A DNA stretch of 64,000 nucleotides from an uncultured Cryomorphaceae bacterium. GTDB lineage: Bacteria > Bacteroidota > Bacteroidia > Flavobacteriales > Schleiferiaceae. How positions within the stretch are numbered: the stretch's first letter is position 1; each line of letters starts with the position of its first letter. Shown here piece by piece: positions 42,330-51,303 of this stretch. Below the pieces are notes generated by a model. The model searched no databases, was not told the origin of the DNA, and was given only the letters and a program-made list of their open reading frames with translations. The stretch covers positions 1 to 64,000 of the forward strand of contig CAKZJV010000005.1 in assembly GCA_937120475.1 (NCBI GenBank). The letters are read 5' to 3'. The position numbers and the translations under genes are program-made.

Positions 42330-43313
42330 ATGAAACACAACATTGCGGTAGTCATGGGCGGTTTCTCTTCCGAATATGACGTTTCCATCCAATCTGGTCA
42401 GGTGGTTTTCGACAACCTGAGTAAAATAAGGTTCAACCCCTACCGGGTACTTATCAAAAAAGATAACTGGCTATTGCTGCATGAAGGCAAGGAATACCCG
42501 GTTGACAAGAATGATTTTTCGGCCACTACTGAAAACGGCCAAATTCACTTCGATGCGGTTTTCAACGCCATACACGGTAGCCCCGGTGAAGATGGACCCT
42601 TAAGTGGTTATTTTGAACTAATCGGCATCCCACAAACTGCCTCGGGGCAATTTGAAAGTGCCCTTACCTTTAACAAGGCGCAATGCAGCATGTTACTTAA
42701 GGGTTTAGGTGTTAATATAGCTGAGGCTTACTACCTGGCGCGAAACGAGGACTACTCTCCCCAGGAAATTATTGACCTGGTTGGCCTGCCCTGTTTTGTA
42801 AAACCCAATCGCAGCGGAAGCAGTATTGGCGTGTCCAAGGTAAAGTCGGTGGACGACCTGGAGGCGGCTATCGAAGGTGCTTTTGAGGTGGATAGCCAGG
42901 TGATCATAGAGGCTATGGTAAAGGGTACGGAAGTGGCCTGTGGTGTAAGTAATCATTCCGGCTTTGTAAAATCATTAGCAGCCACGGATATTGTTCCGAA
43001 AAACGAATTTTTCGATTACGAAAGTAAATACAGCGGTCTTTCGGAAGAGGTAACCCCGGCCCGCATTCCCGAAGGTACTTATGCCCAAATTATGGAGGAG
43101 AGCGAGTTTATTTATGAAAGCCTGAACTTAAACGGAATAGCCCGTGTGGATTATATAGTTACCGAAAATGGCGTACCTTTTTTGATCGAAGTAAATACTA
43201 TCCCGGGCCTTAGCAAGGAAAGCATTTTACCCAAGCAAGCTGTTTATTCGGGAATTTCACTGGGCGAGCTTTTCGATAAAACCGTTGAAAACGCCCTAAA
43301 CTCTAAAATATGA
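42330..43313 (+). CDS. ddl: D-alanine--D-alanine ligase
   Basis: A 327-residue ATP-grasp enzyme that makes the D-Ala-D-Ala dipeptide of peptidoglycan. AVVMGGFSSEYDVS at the N-terminus, HGSPGEDGPLSGYFEL, the ATP-binding CFVKPNRSGSSIGVSKV and the C-terminal FLIEVNTIPGLSKESILPKQ are all diagnostic. The last four bases overlap the coaD start (ATGA). Confidence 0.97.
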   Translation: MKHNIAVVMGGFSSEYDVSIQSGQVVFDNLSKIRFNPYRVLIKKDNWLLLHEGKEYPVDKNDFSATTENGQIHFDAVFNAIHGSPGEDGPLSGYFELIGIPQTASGQFESALTFNKAQCSMLLKGLGVNIAEAYYLARNEDYSPQEIIDLVGLPCFVKPNRSGSSIGVSKVKSVDDLEAAIEGAFEVDSQVIIEAMVKGTEVACGVSNHSGFVKSLAATDIVPKNEFFDYESKYSGLSEEVTPARIPEGTYAQIMEESEFIYESLNLNGIARVDYIVTENGVPFLIEVNTIPGLSKESILPKQAVYSGISLGELFDKTVENALNSKI

Positions 43314-43771
43314 AAATTGCCGTTTTTCCTGGCTCCTTCGATCCTATAACTTTAGGCCATCACGATATTGTAAGCCGCGCCCTGCCCTTATTCGACAAAA
43401 TAATTGTAGCGGTTGGAAAAAATGCCAATAAAAACTATATGTTTCCCCTCGAACAGCGGTTGGAGTGGATTAGTGCCACTTTTGAAGGCGAACCTAAAAT
43501 TGAAGTGGACGCCTATTCGGGGCTTACGGTAAATTATTGCCGCGAAAAAGGTGCGCACTTCATTTTAAGGGGATTGCGAAATCCCGGTGACTTTGAGTTT
43601 GAAAAGGCCGTTGCCCAAACCAATCGAAAATTGAGCCATGAGCTGGAAACGGTTTTTCTGCTTACCGCCTCCGGTTTGTCCTCCATAAGTTCCAGCATTG
43701 TTCGCGATGTAATCCGTCACGGTGGTGACTATTCGCAGTTTGTGCCTAAGGCCGTTCGCATAAAATCCTAA
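43310..43771 (+). CDS. coaD: phosphopantetheine adenylyltransferase
   Basis: A 153-residue nucleotidyltransferase that makes dephospho-CoA from phosphopantetheine and ATP. The nucleotide motif FPGSFDPITLGH and the late ISSSIVRDV motif are present, as is ILRGLRNPGDFEFE, the substrate loop. It is translationally coupled to ddl and overlaps the 3' end of the convergent NUDIX gene by 4 bases. Confidence 0.97.
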   Translation: MKIAVFPGSFDPITLGHHDIVSRALPLFDKIIVAVGKNANKNYMFPLEQRLEWISATFEGEPKIEVDAYSGLTVNYCREKGAHFILRGLRNPGDFEFEKAVAQTNRKLSHELETVFLLTASGLSSISSSIVRDVIRHGGDYSQFVPKAVRIKS

Positions 43772-44373
43772 AAACCGGCTTGTTTCATCATCCAACGGAT
43801 GCTGGCATAGGTATCTTGAACACGTTGGGGTAGATCCTCCTCAGCTACCCACTCGGCCCGGTTAATATCTTCTTCATGCTGTGGCACCAAATCAGAATTA
43901 TCGTCCGTGAACATTTGATACCAATAAGTCCGCTTTAAAATACGCTGGCCCTTCAACAAATAGGTGTGGTAGGTGCTGGGTAGCTCTGCCCGTATTTCGA
44001 GGTTGCCAACCCCACATTCTTCTTCCACTTCTCTTTTTCCTCCTTCTTGCGGATTTTCACCATCTTCCAGCTTGCCTTTAGGTAAATCCCATTTTTCCAA
44101 GCGGTAGATCATCAACACTTTACCCTCGGTATTTTTCACCACCCCTCCGGCCGCTTCAATAAACGTGTACAAACTTTTAAATTGTTCCCAACAACTCTCT
44201 ACATCATCACAATCCAACCGGTAATGAAGCGGTTCTTCACTATTCTCCAGCATCTTAACCAGTTTTAGCCATTCTTTCGGACTGCTGGGAGCTATGCCTT
44301 CTGAACTTTCACTGCCCTTTGGGAACAGCTCCAGAGAGGAATCGTTGATGAAAACTTTATACATTTGGGACAT
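43768..44373 (-). CDS. NUDIX hydrolase
   Basis: A 201-residue protein. The N-terminal 65 residues are a separate segment (MYKVFINDSSLELFPKG). The NUDIX fold starts near AAGGVV, and the Nudix box GKLEDGENPQEGGKREVEEE with CGV fits Gx5Ex7REUxEExGU. The substrate cannot be told; WDLPKGK recalls MutT or diadenosine polyphosphate type enzymes. Two starts are possible: ATG 44373, which overlaps the pyrE ATG at 44372 head to head, or ATG 44364 three codons later. Either way its promoter must lie inside pyrE. Confidence 0.9.
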   Translation of the reverse strand: MSQMYKVFINDSSLELFPKGSESSEGIAPSSPKEWLKLVKMLENSEEPLHYRLDCDDVESCWEQFKSLYTFIEAAGGVVKNTEGKVLMIYRLEKWDLPKGKLEDGENPQEGGKREVEEECGVGNLEIRAELPSTYHTYLLKGQRILKRTYWYQMFTDDNSDLVPQHEEDINRAEWVAEEDLPQRVQDTYASIRWMMKQAGF

Positions 44374-45013
44374 GATTTTTAATACCCAATTAGCCCGTCA
44401 AACGGCTGAGCAACTCCTGCAAATTAAGGCAATTAAGTTGCAACCTGAAGAGCCCTTTACGTGGGCCAGTGGCTGGAAATCCCCTATTTATTGCGACAAC
44501 CGCATTACCCTGAGTTATCCTAAGGTGCGTAATTTTCTAAGGGAGAATATGGTTAAAGCCATTCGTGAGGAATATGGTTCGCCCAACGCCATTGCCGGAG
44601 TGGCTACCGGGGCCATTGCCATGGGTGCTTTGGTAGCCCAGGAAATGGGTTTACCCTTCCTGTACGTGAGGCCCGAGCCTAAAAGTCATGGCCGCCAAAA
44701 CCAGATTGAAGGGCAACTGGAAAAAGGGCAAAGCATAGTGGTGGTTGAAGACCTGGTAAGCACAGGCGGAAGCAGCCTGAAAGCGGTGGAAGCCTTGCGG
44801 GAAGGTGGAGCCAAGGTTTTGGGTATGGCCGCATTTTTTACTTATGGTTTCCCGGTTTCCGAAGAAAACTTTGAGAAAGCGCAATGCCGCCTTTTAACAC
44901 TTAGCGACTACGATCACCTTTTAGAGCAAGTGCGGTCGCAGGGCTATATTAATGAAGAAACTTTAGAGACACTCCGAAAGTGGCGCAAAGATCCGGCCTC
45001 ATGGCAGGCCTGA
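44372..45013 (+). CDS. pyrE: orotate phosphoribosyltransferase
   Basis: A 213-residue enzyme that joins orotate and PRPP to give orotidine 5'-phosphate in pyrimidine synthesis. I use ATG 44372 (MIFNTQLARQTAEQLL); the open frame upstream is antisense to the NUDIX gene. FTWASGWKSPIYCDNR and the PRPP motif VVVEDLVSTGGSSLKAV are diagnostic. The start codon shares the CATG with the divergent NUDIX start. The SRPBCC gene follows 46 bases downstream. Confidence 0.97.
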   Translation: MIFNTQLARQTAEQLLQIKAIKLQPEEPFTWASGWKSPIYCDNRITLSYPKVRNFLRENMVKAIREEYGSPNAIAGVATGAIAMGALVAQEMGLPFLYVRPEPKSHGRQNQIEGQLEKGQSIVVVEDLVSTGGSSLKAVEALREGGAKVLGMAAFFTYGFPVSEENFEKAQCRLLTLSDYDHLLEQVRSQGYINEETLETLRKWRKDPASWQA

Positions 45014-45059
45014 AACTTAGTTGTCTTTTTTTTGTTCTCATCCAAACCTATTATCACTC

Positions 45060-45452
45060 ATGCTACACCTCGAATCCAAAAAAGTTACGGCTAATAAATC
45101 AGCAGAAGCCCTGTACGATCAGTTAAGAGATTTTAAAAACTTCAGTCAACTGATGCCGGATTCGGTGCAAAAGTTTGAAGCCGATGATCAATCCTTCATG
45201 TTTCAAATGAAGGGTTTACCGGAAGTGCGCGTAATGGTGGATGAAGAAAAACGCCCGGAATTTATCAGGTTAAGGTCGGCCAGCTCAAAGCTCAATTTTA
45301 CCATGACCTGTTTTATTAGTGAACTCACTGAAAATACCAGTGAAGCTTATTTTGAATTTGACGGGGACTTTAACATGATGATGCGAATGATGGTGGAAAA
45401 ACCCCTGAAGAATTTCCTGGAAAATCTCGCTGATAAGCTTTCGGAAATTTAA
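45060..45452 (+). CDS. SRPBCC-family protein
   Basis: A 130-residue protein from ATG 45060 (MLHLESKKVTANKSAEALY); an upstream TTG frame adds 13 residues without support. It has the START/Bet v 1-like pattern: an ESKKVTANKSAEALYDQL helix-strand start, LMPD..., an FMFQMKGLPEVRVM strand, then a C-terminal helix with MMVEKPLKNFLENLADKL. These proteins bind lipophilic ligands. The role is unknown. It is probably cotranscribed with pyrE and its stop overlaps the stop of birA, which is convergent. Confidence 0.85.
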   Translation: MLHLESKKVTANKSAEALYDQLRDFKNFSQLMPDSVQKFEADDQSFMFQMKGLPEVRVMVDEEKRPEFIRLRSASSKLNFTMTCFISELTENTSEAYFEFDGDFNMMMRMMVEKPLKNFLENLADKLSEI

Positions 45453-46195
45453 TCCAGTATAAACTGCAATTCCTTAAAGCGGAATCGTACCGTTTTCCCC
45501 TGGTGCAGGGCCAGCAATTCGCCACCCGGCTCCACCGCCAGTGGTTTTATAGTGGTTAGTGTTCCACCTATTTTCACCGGCAACTCCTTTTCTCTGCCGA
45601 ACATTACGGAATAATAATCCCTGAACAAACCCGAGGTATTCCCTGCCTTGAGCTTAAGGTAACGCATTTCCAGTTTCTGCAACACCTTTTGCATCAGGTA
45701 CTCTGTTTCAACGGAATGTCCAAGTATATTCTTGATGGAAATACTTTTGCGATTCTGTTCAAAATCGGTTTGGTTTACGTTAATACCAATGCCCACTACA
45801 GTATGGTCCAGAATATCGGAACTCATGGAACCTTCAATCAGTATTCCTGCAACTTTCTTTTGGTTGTACAAAATATCGTTAGGCCACTTGATCAGGAAAC
45901 CGGGGCATACCTCATTCATACTATCCACCACTGCAAGACAAACTGACATATTGAGCAAAAACTGGCGTGAGGGATTTAAAAAACGAGGCTTTAGTAACAC
46001 ACTGAATAACAGGTTTTTCCCTTTTTCCGCCTCCCAGCTATTGCCAAACTGACCACGGCCTGATGTTTGATAATCCGTTACCACTATGAATCCCTCCTGG
46101 GGATTCCCGGTTTTAAGAATCTCTTTAAGGTAGGAATTGGTGGACTCCAATACGGCAAACTTTAATTTTTCCTGACCTATAAAAAGTGTTTCCAT
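45449..46195 (-). CDS. birA: biotin--[acetyl-CoA-carboxylase] ligase
   Basis: A 248-residue enzyme that attaches biotin to the acetyl-CoA carboxylase carrier protein. TDYQTSGRGQFGNSWEA is the biotinyl-AMP loop, IKWPNDILYNQKKVAGIL follows, then a VGIGINVN motif and the small C-terminal SH3-like domain. There is no N-terminal helix-turn-helix, so it is a ligase only and not a biotin-sensing repressor. It is divergent from rsfS, with 89 bases between the starts. Confidence 0.96.
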   Translation of the reverse strand: METLFIGQEKLKFAVLESTNSYLKEILKTGNPQEGFIVVTDYQTSGRGQFGNSWEAEKGKNLLFSVLLKPRFLNPSRQFLLNMSVCLAVVDSMNEVCPGFLIKWPNDILYNQKKVAGILIEGSMSSDILDHTVVGIGINVNQTDFEQNRKSISIKNILGHSVETEYLMQKVLQKLEMRYLKLKAGNTSGLFRDYYSVMFGREKELPVKIGGTLTTIKPLAVEPGGELLALHQGKTVRFRFKELQFILD

Positions 46196-46255
46196 AAAAT
46201 AGAATAACGCGTGGAAGCCTGAAACCGACTTATAAGCAAAGGCACTTTTATTACG

Positions 46256-46263
46256 TAATTTTG
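46256..46263 (+). promoter_or_regulatory. candidate -7 promoter element of the rsfS-ftsH run
   Basis: TAATTTTG fits TAnnTTTG, 21 bases before the rsfS ATG. The -33 element is not evident. Confidence 0.4.
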
Positions 46264-46284
46264 CCCCAAAATTAAACGCATTAC

Positions 46285-46662
46285 ATGAAGTTAGATAAAA
46301 GCGAAGTAAAATTTTCTGAACTCACCGACACCATAGTAGAAGGAATGGGAGAAGTAAAAGGACAACACATTACTGTTTTAGACCTTCGCGAAATTGAAAA
46401 CTCTGTATGCGACTTCTTTGTTATCTGTGACGGAACCTCCAATACCCAGGTAAGAGCACTGGGTAATTCAGTGGAAAAAACCGTTCGGGAGAAGTTAGGT
46501 GACAAGCCCTGGCACGTGGAAGGACGTGACAACTCGGAATGGATCCTGCTGGATTATGTAAACGTGGTCGCACATATTTTTCAAAAGGAAGTCAGGGAAT
46601 TTTATGACCTTGACAGCCTTTGGAGCGATGCAGAGGTTACTGTGCTGGAGGACAAGTACTAG
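46285..46662 (+). CDS. rsfS: ribosomal silencing factor RsfS
   Basis: A 125-residue protein that binds uL14 on the large subunit and stops subunit joining when nutrients are low. The family pattern is clear: VLDLREIE, then CDFFVICDGTSNTQVRAL, the HVEGRDNSEWILLDYVNVVAHIF signature (split here for length) and FYDLDSLWSDA at the end. It is the first gene of the run leading to ftsH, 16 bases downstream. Confidence 0.97.
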   Translation: MKLDKSEVKFSELTDTIVEGMGEVKGQHITVLDLREIENSVCDFFVICDGTSNTQVRALGNSVEKTVREKLGDKPWHVEGRDNSEWILLDYVNVVAHIFQKEVREFYDLDSLWSDAEVTVLEDKY

Positions 46663-46678
46663 AATTTAAACACCCAAA

Positions 46679-48796
46679 GTGAAAAAGGACAAGAACCAAC
46701 TCAATAAATTGAAAGAACAATTTTCAAAAGGGAATCAACCTAATAACCCCAACAACGGAGGAAAAAAACCGGGTAACGGGCCCGGGCGTAAATTTAATTT
46801 CTACTGGATATACGCCATCATATTCCTCATTTTCATCGCTATCCAGGTATTTGGAAGCTTAGGTAACTCTACCGAGAATACCAACTTCCAGGAGTTTACC
46901 AGTATGGTAAAAGATGGTGATGTAGAAAAGGTAAAGGTGATCAATGAAAAGGATGTTCAGATATACCTGAAGCCTTCTGCCCTTAAGGATAAAGAAGAAT
47001 ACAAGGACCTTAGGGAGCGTAGCTTTGGAGGAGGCCTCAATCCCGGCCCTCACTTTGTCTTTGAAATGCCCCAGGAAATTTTTCACGATAACCTGAATGA
47101 ATTTTACGATAAGAATTCGGAGGTTAACAGTGAAGCAGTGATTGTTACTTACGAAACCCGCAAGGATTATTGGGGGGACATCATAGCCTGGACTTTCCCG
47201 TTTATCCTCATGATTGCCATTTGGATATTTATAATGCGCAGAATGAGTTCCGGAGGTAGCGGTGCCGGTGCCCAGATCTTCAACATCGGAAAATCCAAGG
47301 CACAGCTCTTCGATAAAAACACCAACGTTAAAGTTACCTTTAAGGATGTAGCTGGGTTGGAAGGTGCCAAGGAGGAGGTTCAGGAAATTGTATCCTTCCT
47401 TAAAGACCCGGACAAATACACCGCCCTGGGAGGCAAAATTCCCAAAGGAGCCTTACTGGTAGGCCCTCCCGGAACCGGTAAAACCCTCCTTGCCAAAGCC
47501 GTTGCAGGTGAGGCAAGGGTACCCTTTTACTCTCTTTCCGGATCAGACTTTGTAGAAATGTTTGTTGGGGTAGGTGCTTCGAGGGTGCGCGACCTGTTTA
47601 AGCAAGCCAAAGAGAAATCTCCGGCCATTATCTTCATAGATGAAATAGACGCTATAGGCCGTGCTCGCGGAAAGAACACCTTTAGCGGTGGTAATGACGA
47701 GAGAGAAAATACCCTGAACCAGCTCTTAACCGAAATGGATGGTTTTGCCACCAATGAACACGTTATCGTTATTGCCGCCACCAACCGTGCTGATGTTCTG
47801 GATCGTGCCTTAATGCGTGCCGGGCGTTTTGACCGTCAGATTTATGTGGACCTTCCGGACCTCAACGAACGGAGACAGATTTTCAAAGTGCACCTGAAGC
47901 CTTTAAAACTGTCGAAATCCGTGGATACAGAGTTTTTGGCCAAGCAAACACCTGGATTTTCCGGTGCTGATATCGCCAACGTTTGTAATGAAGCCGCTTT
48001 GATTGCCGCCCGTAAAGAGAAGAGTGCCATTGACCAACAGGATTTCCTGGATGCCGTGGATAGAATTATTGGTGGTTTAGAGAAAAAGAACAAAATCATT
48101 ACCAAAGAGGAGAAAAAAGTGATTGCCTACCATGAGGCGGGCCATGCAACCATAAGTTGGATGCTGGAACATGCTGCCCCCCTGGTTAAGGTTACCATTG
48201 TACCACGGGGCCGCTCTTTAGGAGCCGCCTGGTATTTGCCGGAAGAAAGGCAAATTACCAATACCGAACAGATTACCGATGAAATGTGCGCGGCACTGGG
48301 TGGCCGTGCGGCCGAAGAAATCGTTTTCGGAAAAATATCCACCGGGGCTTTGAGCGACCTTGAAAAGGTAACCAAACAGGCCAGGGCTATGGTTACCATT
48401 TACGGGCTCAATGATAAGATTGGAAATATTACCTATTACGACAGTCAAAACGGTAATGAATACAACTTTAGCAAACCCTACAGTGAGCGCACTGCGCAGG
48501 TTATTGACGAAGAAATCAGCAAGATAGTTGAAAGCCAGTATGTTAGGGCCAAAGAATTATTAACAACCCATAAGGAAAAACTATCCAAACTGGCTGATTT
48601 GCTCTTGGAGAAAGAGGTTATTTTTAAGGAGAATCTGGAAGAAATATTTGGTAAGCGCCCGTGGCAGAAGGAAGACGAGTCCAACCGGACCGAAGAAGTG
48701 GAAACCATAGAGGGTAAAACCGAATACAATAATGGAAGTGATATTTCCAAGCAACCAGAAGAAAAAGAGGAAGCAACCGATAGCCGAAAAAATTAG
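46679..48796 (+). CDS. ftsH: ATP-dependent zinc metalloprotease FtsH
   Basis: A 705-residue inner-membrane protease with GTG start at 46679. The N-terminal 40 residues are Asn/Gly/Pro-rich. Transmembrane helices lie at about 41-60 and 167-187, with a periplasmic domain between. The AAA module has GPPGTGKT at about 262-269, [11 protein letters not shown] and the SRH motif. The zinc site HEAGH lies at about 485. A Glu-rich tail (about 665-705) closes it. FtsH degrades unstable membrane proteins and, in E. coli, sets the balance of lipid A and phospholipid synthesis; lipid genes follow here. Confidence 0.98.
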   Translation: MKKDKNQLNKLKEQFSKGNQPNNPNNGGKKPGNGPGRKFNFYWIYAIIFLIFIAIQVFGSLGNSTENTNFQEFTSMVKDGDVEKVKVINEKDVQIYLKPSALKDKEEYKDLRERSFGGGLNPGPHFVFEMPQEIFHDNLNEFYDKNSEVNSEAVIVTYETRKDYWGDIIAWTFPFILMIAIWIFIMRRMSSGGSGAGAQIFNIGKSKAQLFDKNTNVKVTFKDVAGLEGAKEEVQEIVSFLKDPDKYTALGGKIPKGALLVGPPGTGKTLLAKAVAGEARVPFYSLSGSDFVEMFVGVGASRVRDLFKQAKEKSPAIIFIDEIDAIGRARGKNTFSGGNDERENTLNQLLTEMDGFATNEHVIVIAATNRADVLDRALMRAGRFDRQIYVDLPDLNERRQIFKVHLKPLKLSKSVDTEFLAKQTPGFSGADIANVCNEAALIAARKEKSAIDQQDFLDAVDRIIGGLEKKNKIITKEEKKVIAYHEAGHATISWMLEHAAPLVKVTIVPRGRSLGAAWYLPEERQITNTEQITDEMCAALGGRAAEEIVFGKISTGALSDLEKVTKQARAMVTIYGLNDKIGNITYYDSQNGNEYNFSKPYSERTAQVIDEEISKIVESQYVRAKELLTTHKEKLSKLADLLLEKEVIFKENLEEIFGKRPWQKEDESNRTEEVETIEGKTEYNNGSDISKQPEEKEEATDSRKN

Positions 48797-48830
48797 CATT
48801 AAAGCTTCCTCCAAAATACTGAATTAGCGA

Positions 48831-49472
48831 ATGGAGGAATCCGGGAAAAAGAAAAAAGGTTTTTTGGGAAAAGTGTTTTCCGTTTTGAGCGGAAAGCCGG
48901 ATGGTGATGCCAAATCTTCTCCCGATTCCCGTGGCAAGTTTGCTCCTCGCCAGAAAGAGCCGGTTGATCTTACCTTCGTAAAGAATTTTACGGCCTCGGG
49001 AGGCAAGTTTCTATACTGTGAAGATGAAAAGGACACCTACGAGTTTTTAAGAAATATATCCAAGGAATCAGGCACCAGCCTGATTTTTTGTAAAGATCCC
49101 AATCTGCAATCCATACTCAGCCAGGCCGGTTTAGAAGTTACCGATAAAAACCTGGGAGAAGCCGATGCCTTTTGTGCCGGTTGTGAGTTCCTTATCTCAT
49201 TCAATGGCGGTATTATGATTTCCGAAAACCAAACAGGCTCCAAAAAGCTGAGTGAATTACCGGAAACTTTTATCACCATTGCCCGAGCCAGTCAAATTGT
49301 GGAGAACCTCCGCTCAGGCCTAACCGGCATACGGAAACGTTACCACGGTGCCATTCCCTCGCAGATTACCACAATAAAAGGTCCGGTTGACGAGACTGAT
49401 CTTGACCAAAATGCAGGGCCTAAAACCTGTACCAAGGATATTTATCTACTCTTGCTGGAAGACCAACTTTGA
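48831..49472 (+). CDS. LUD-domain protein (LutC/YkgG-like)
   Basis: A 213-residue protein. Residues 1-45 are basic and disordered (KKKKGFLGKVF). The remainder is the LUD fold with GGKFLYCEDEKDT, ADAFCAGCEFLISFNGGIM, then SENQTGSKKLSELPETFI and a TIKGPVDETDLDQ-like end. LUD proteins take part in lactate oxidation, but the lutA and lutB partners are absent here. Its place between ftsH and cdsA suggests another role. The stop overlaps the cdsA start (TGATG). Confidence 0.87.
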   Translation: MEESGKKKKGFLGKVFSVLSGKPDGDAKSSPDSRGKFAPRQKEPVDLTFVKNFTASGGKFLYCEDEKDTYEFLRNISKESGTSLIFCKDPNLQSILSQAGLEVTDKNLGEADAFCAGCEFLISFNGGIMISENQTGSKKLSELPETFITIARASQIVENLRSGLTGIRKRYHGAIPSQITTIKGPVDETDLDQNAGPKTCTKDIYLLLLEDQL

Positions 49473-50296
49473 TGCAAAACCTGTTAGTACGAAGCTTAAG
49501 CGGATTGATTTATACCACCCTGGTATTATTTTCCTGTTTCAGTGGTGCCTACGGCTGTCTTTTTTTAGCCGGCTTCCTGGGTGCATCGGCAATAATTGAA
49601 TGGATGCAGTTCCGGAAAGAGAAACATATAAGCCTGCCCTCAGCTTTAATGATTGGCTTGTTATTTCTCTTGCTCTACTGTTATTCCATCGCTTTCGATA
49701 TCAGTGACCAGCAAGAAGGTATGCTTCATTTTCTGATCGTTTTCCTCTTTCTGATTTTAATGGCCAGCCAGGTTTTTATGCGGAAATCCGTGGTGCCCGG
49801 ACAACTCTTTCACGTGATATTCGGGCTGGTTTACATTGGTTTCCCACTGTTCCTTTTACCCAAGGTTCCGCAGGCTCTGGGTGGCGATAATCCCTGGTTG
49901 CTGGCCTCCATCTTTATCCTCATCTGGACTTCAGATACTTTTGCCTACCTCACCGGACGGCTTTTTGGCAAAAGAAAACTGCTGGAACGCATTTCTCCCA
50001 ACAAAACCTGGGAGGGCTTTATAGGAGGTGTTCTTTTCACCCTGTTGGCCGCCTATATACTGTTCAGGAGTGTGGAAGTATTGCCCTTGTACGGTTGGCT
50101 TATATTAGCCGCATTAGTTATTACCTTTGGTACTACCGGTGACCTTTTTGAATCGGCCATAAAACGCAGTTTTAAAATGAAGGATTCCGGGCGTTTTTTA
50201 CCGGGACATGGCGGAATACTGGACCGAATTGACAGCTTGCTTTTCGCCATACCGGTTGCCTATTTTTATCTTCGCATATTAGAAATCACGCTATGA
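49472..50296 (+). CDS. cdsA: phosphatidate cytidylyltransferase
   Basis: A 274-residue membrane enzyme that makes CDP-diacylglycerol from phosphatidate and CTP. About seven transmembrane helices are seen. The family motifs WTSDTFAYLTGRLFG, the ISPNKTWEGFIGG segment and GDLFESAIKRSFKMKDSG with PGHGGILDRIDS are intact. ATG 49472 is used rather than the TTG one codon earlier. It is coupled to both neighbours: TGATG with the LUD gene and ATGA with psd. Confidence 0.97.
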   Translation: MQNLLVRSLSGLIYTTLVLFSCFSGAYGCLFLAGFLGASAIIEWMQFRKEKHISLPSALMIGLLFLLLYCYSIAFDISDQQEGMLHFLIVFLFLILMASQVFMRKSVVPGQLFHVIFGLVYIGFPLFLLPKVPQALGGDNPWLLASIFILIWTSDTFAYLTGRLFGKRKLLERISPNKTWEGFIGGVLFTLLAAYILFRSVEVLPLYGWLILAALVITFGTTGDLFESAIKRSFKMKDSGRFLPGHGGILDRIDSLLFAIPVAYFYLRILEITL

Positions 50297-50952
50297 TCCG
50301 TATCCATACCGAGGGCCGAAAAATACTGTTTGGGTTTTTGATAGCCCTGGCATTGATCAACATTGTAGTTTTCACTACGGTTGAAAATGAGCTGGTGCAA
50401 AATATCGTACTCATTGCTTCGATTGTTATTTACCTGTTAGTACTGCAGTTTTTCCGTAACCCTAAGCGTTTTACGCAAATAGATGAAAACGCGGTAATAG
50501 CACCGGCCGATGGCCGTATCGTAGCCATTGAAGAAATTGAGGAACCGGAGTTTTTCAAAGACAAGCGCTTACAGATCAGTATTTTTATGTCACCGGTAAA
50601 CGTTCATGTGAACCGCTATCCTGTTTCAGGCGAAATAAAGTACGCCAAATATCATCCCGGTGCTTACCTGGTGGCCTGGCATCCCAAATCGAGCACACTC
50701 AATGAACGAACTACCGTGGTGGTTGAAACAAAATCGGGTACATCGGTTATGTATAAACAGATTGCCGGTTTGGTTGCCCGTAAAATTGTGATGTACGCCA
50801 AAGCCGGCATGCAGGCCATACAGGGCAAAGACAGTGGTTTCATCAAGTTTGGCTCACGTGTGGATGTAGTTTTACCGCTTGATGCAAACGTGTTAGTAAA
50901 AGTAGGAGATAAAGCCCGTGGAGGTGAACAGGTTTTAGCCGAACTGAAGTAA
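50293..50952 (+). CDS. psd: phosphatidylserine decarboxylase, short type
   Basis: A 219-residue proenzyme that makes phosphatidylethanolamine from phosphatidylserine. A membrane segment lies at about 10-50, and APADGRIV, FMSPVNVHVNRYPVSG and the HP...TLNERTTVV region follow. The self-cleavage site that yields the pyruvoyl group is the Gly-Ser in FIKFGSRVDV. No phosphatidylserine synthase is visible in the window. The start overlaps cdsA by four bases. Confidence 0.96.
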   Translation: MIRIHTEGRKILFGFLIALALINIVVFTTVENELVQNIVLIASIVIYLLVLQFFRNPKRFTQIDENAVIAPADGRIVAIEEIEEPEFFKDKRLQISIFMSPVNVHVNRYPVSGEIKYAKYHPGAYLVAWHPKSSTLNERTTVVVETKSGTSVMYKQIAGLVARKIVMYAKAGMQAIQGKDSGFIKFGSRVDVVLPLDANVLVKVGDKARGGEQVLAELK

Positions 50953-50985
50953 ATTTGAACGGACGATGTATCTACCTTATTGAAT

Positions 50986-51303
50986 ATGGGTAATAAAACA
51001 GATAATCGGGAAGAAGTTTTTTGGAAGTATGTGGACATTGCCAATAATATGCCTCCGCAAACGGCAGACAATATGCTTATTGCCTACGCCTACTTCAAAC
51101 AAGCTACCGAAGGAGATAATGAATCCGACCGCCCGCAGGAATCTTCCAACGTAATACAAACCTTTAAGCACGATGCCTGGAAGAGGCTCGAAGGTATGCC
51201 CAAGGATGAGGCCCGTGAGAAATACATTGCTACCATTAAGGAGTTATTGAAACTTACCCAGGAAGAAGACCGGCTTCCCAAAAATCTTAAGCTCCCTGAA
51301 TAA
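50986..51303 (+). CDS. acyl-CoA-binding protein
   Basis: A 105-residue protein from ATG 50986. It carries the whole four-helix ACB domain: NNMPPQTADNMLIAYAYFKQ, ATEGDN..DRP, a W after FKHDA, EGMPKDEAREKYI. Such proteins hold long-chain acyl-CoA in the cytoplasm. They are common in eukaryotes but patchy in bacteria. It sits 33 bases after psd, so it belongs to a phospholipid cluster, and its 3' end overlaps the cmk stop by 17 bases. Confidence 0.92.
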   Translation: MGNKTDNREEVFWKYVDIANNMPPQTADNMLIAYAYFKQATEGDNESDRPQESSNVIQTFKHDAWKRLEGMPKDEAREKYIATIKELLKLTQEEDRLPKNLKLPE

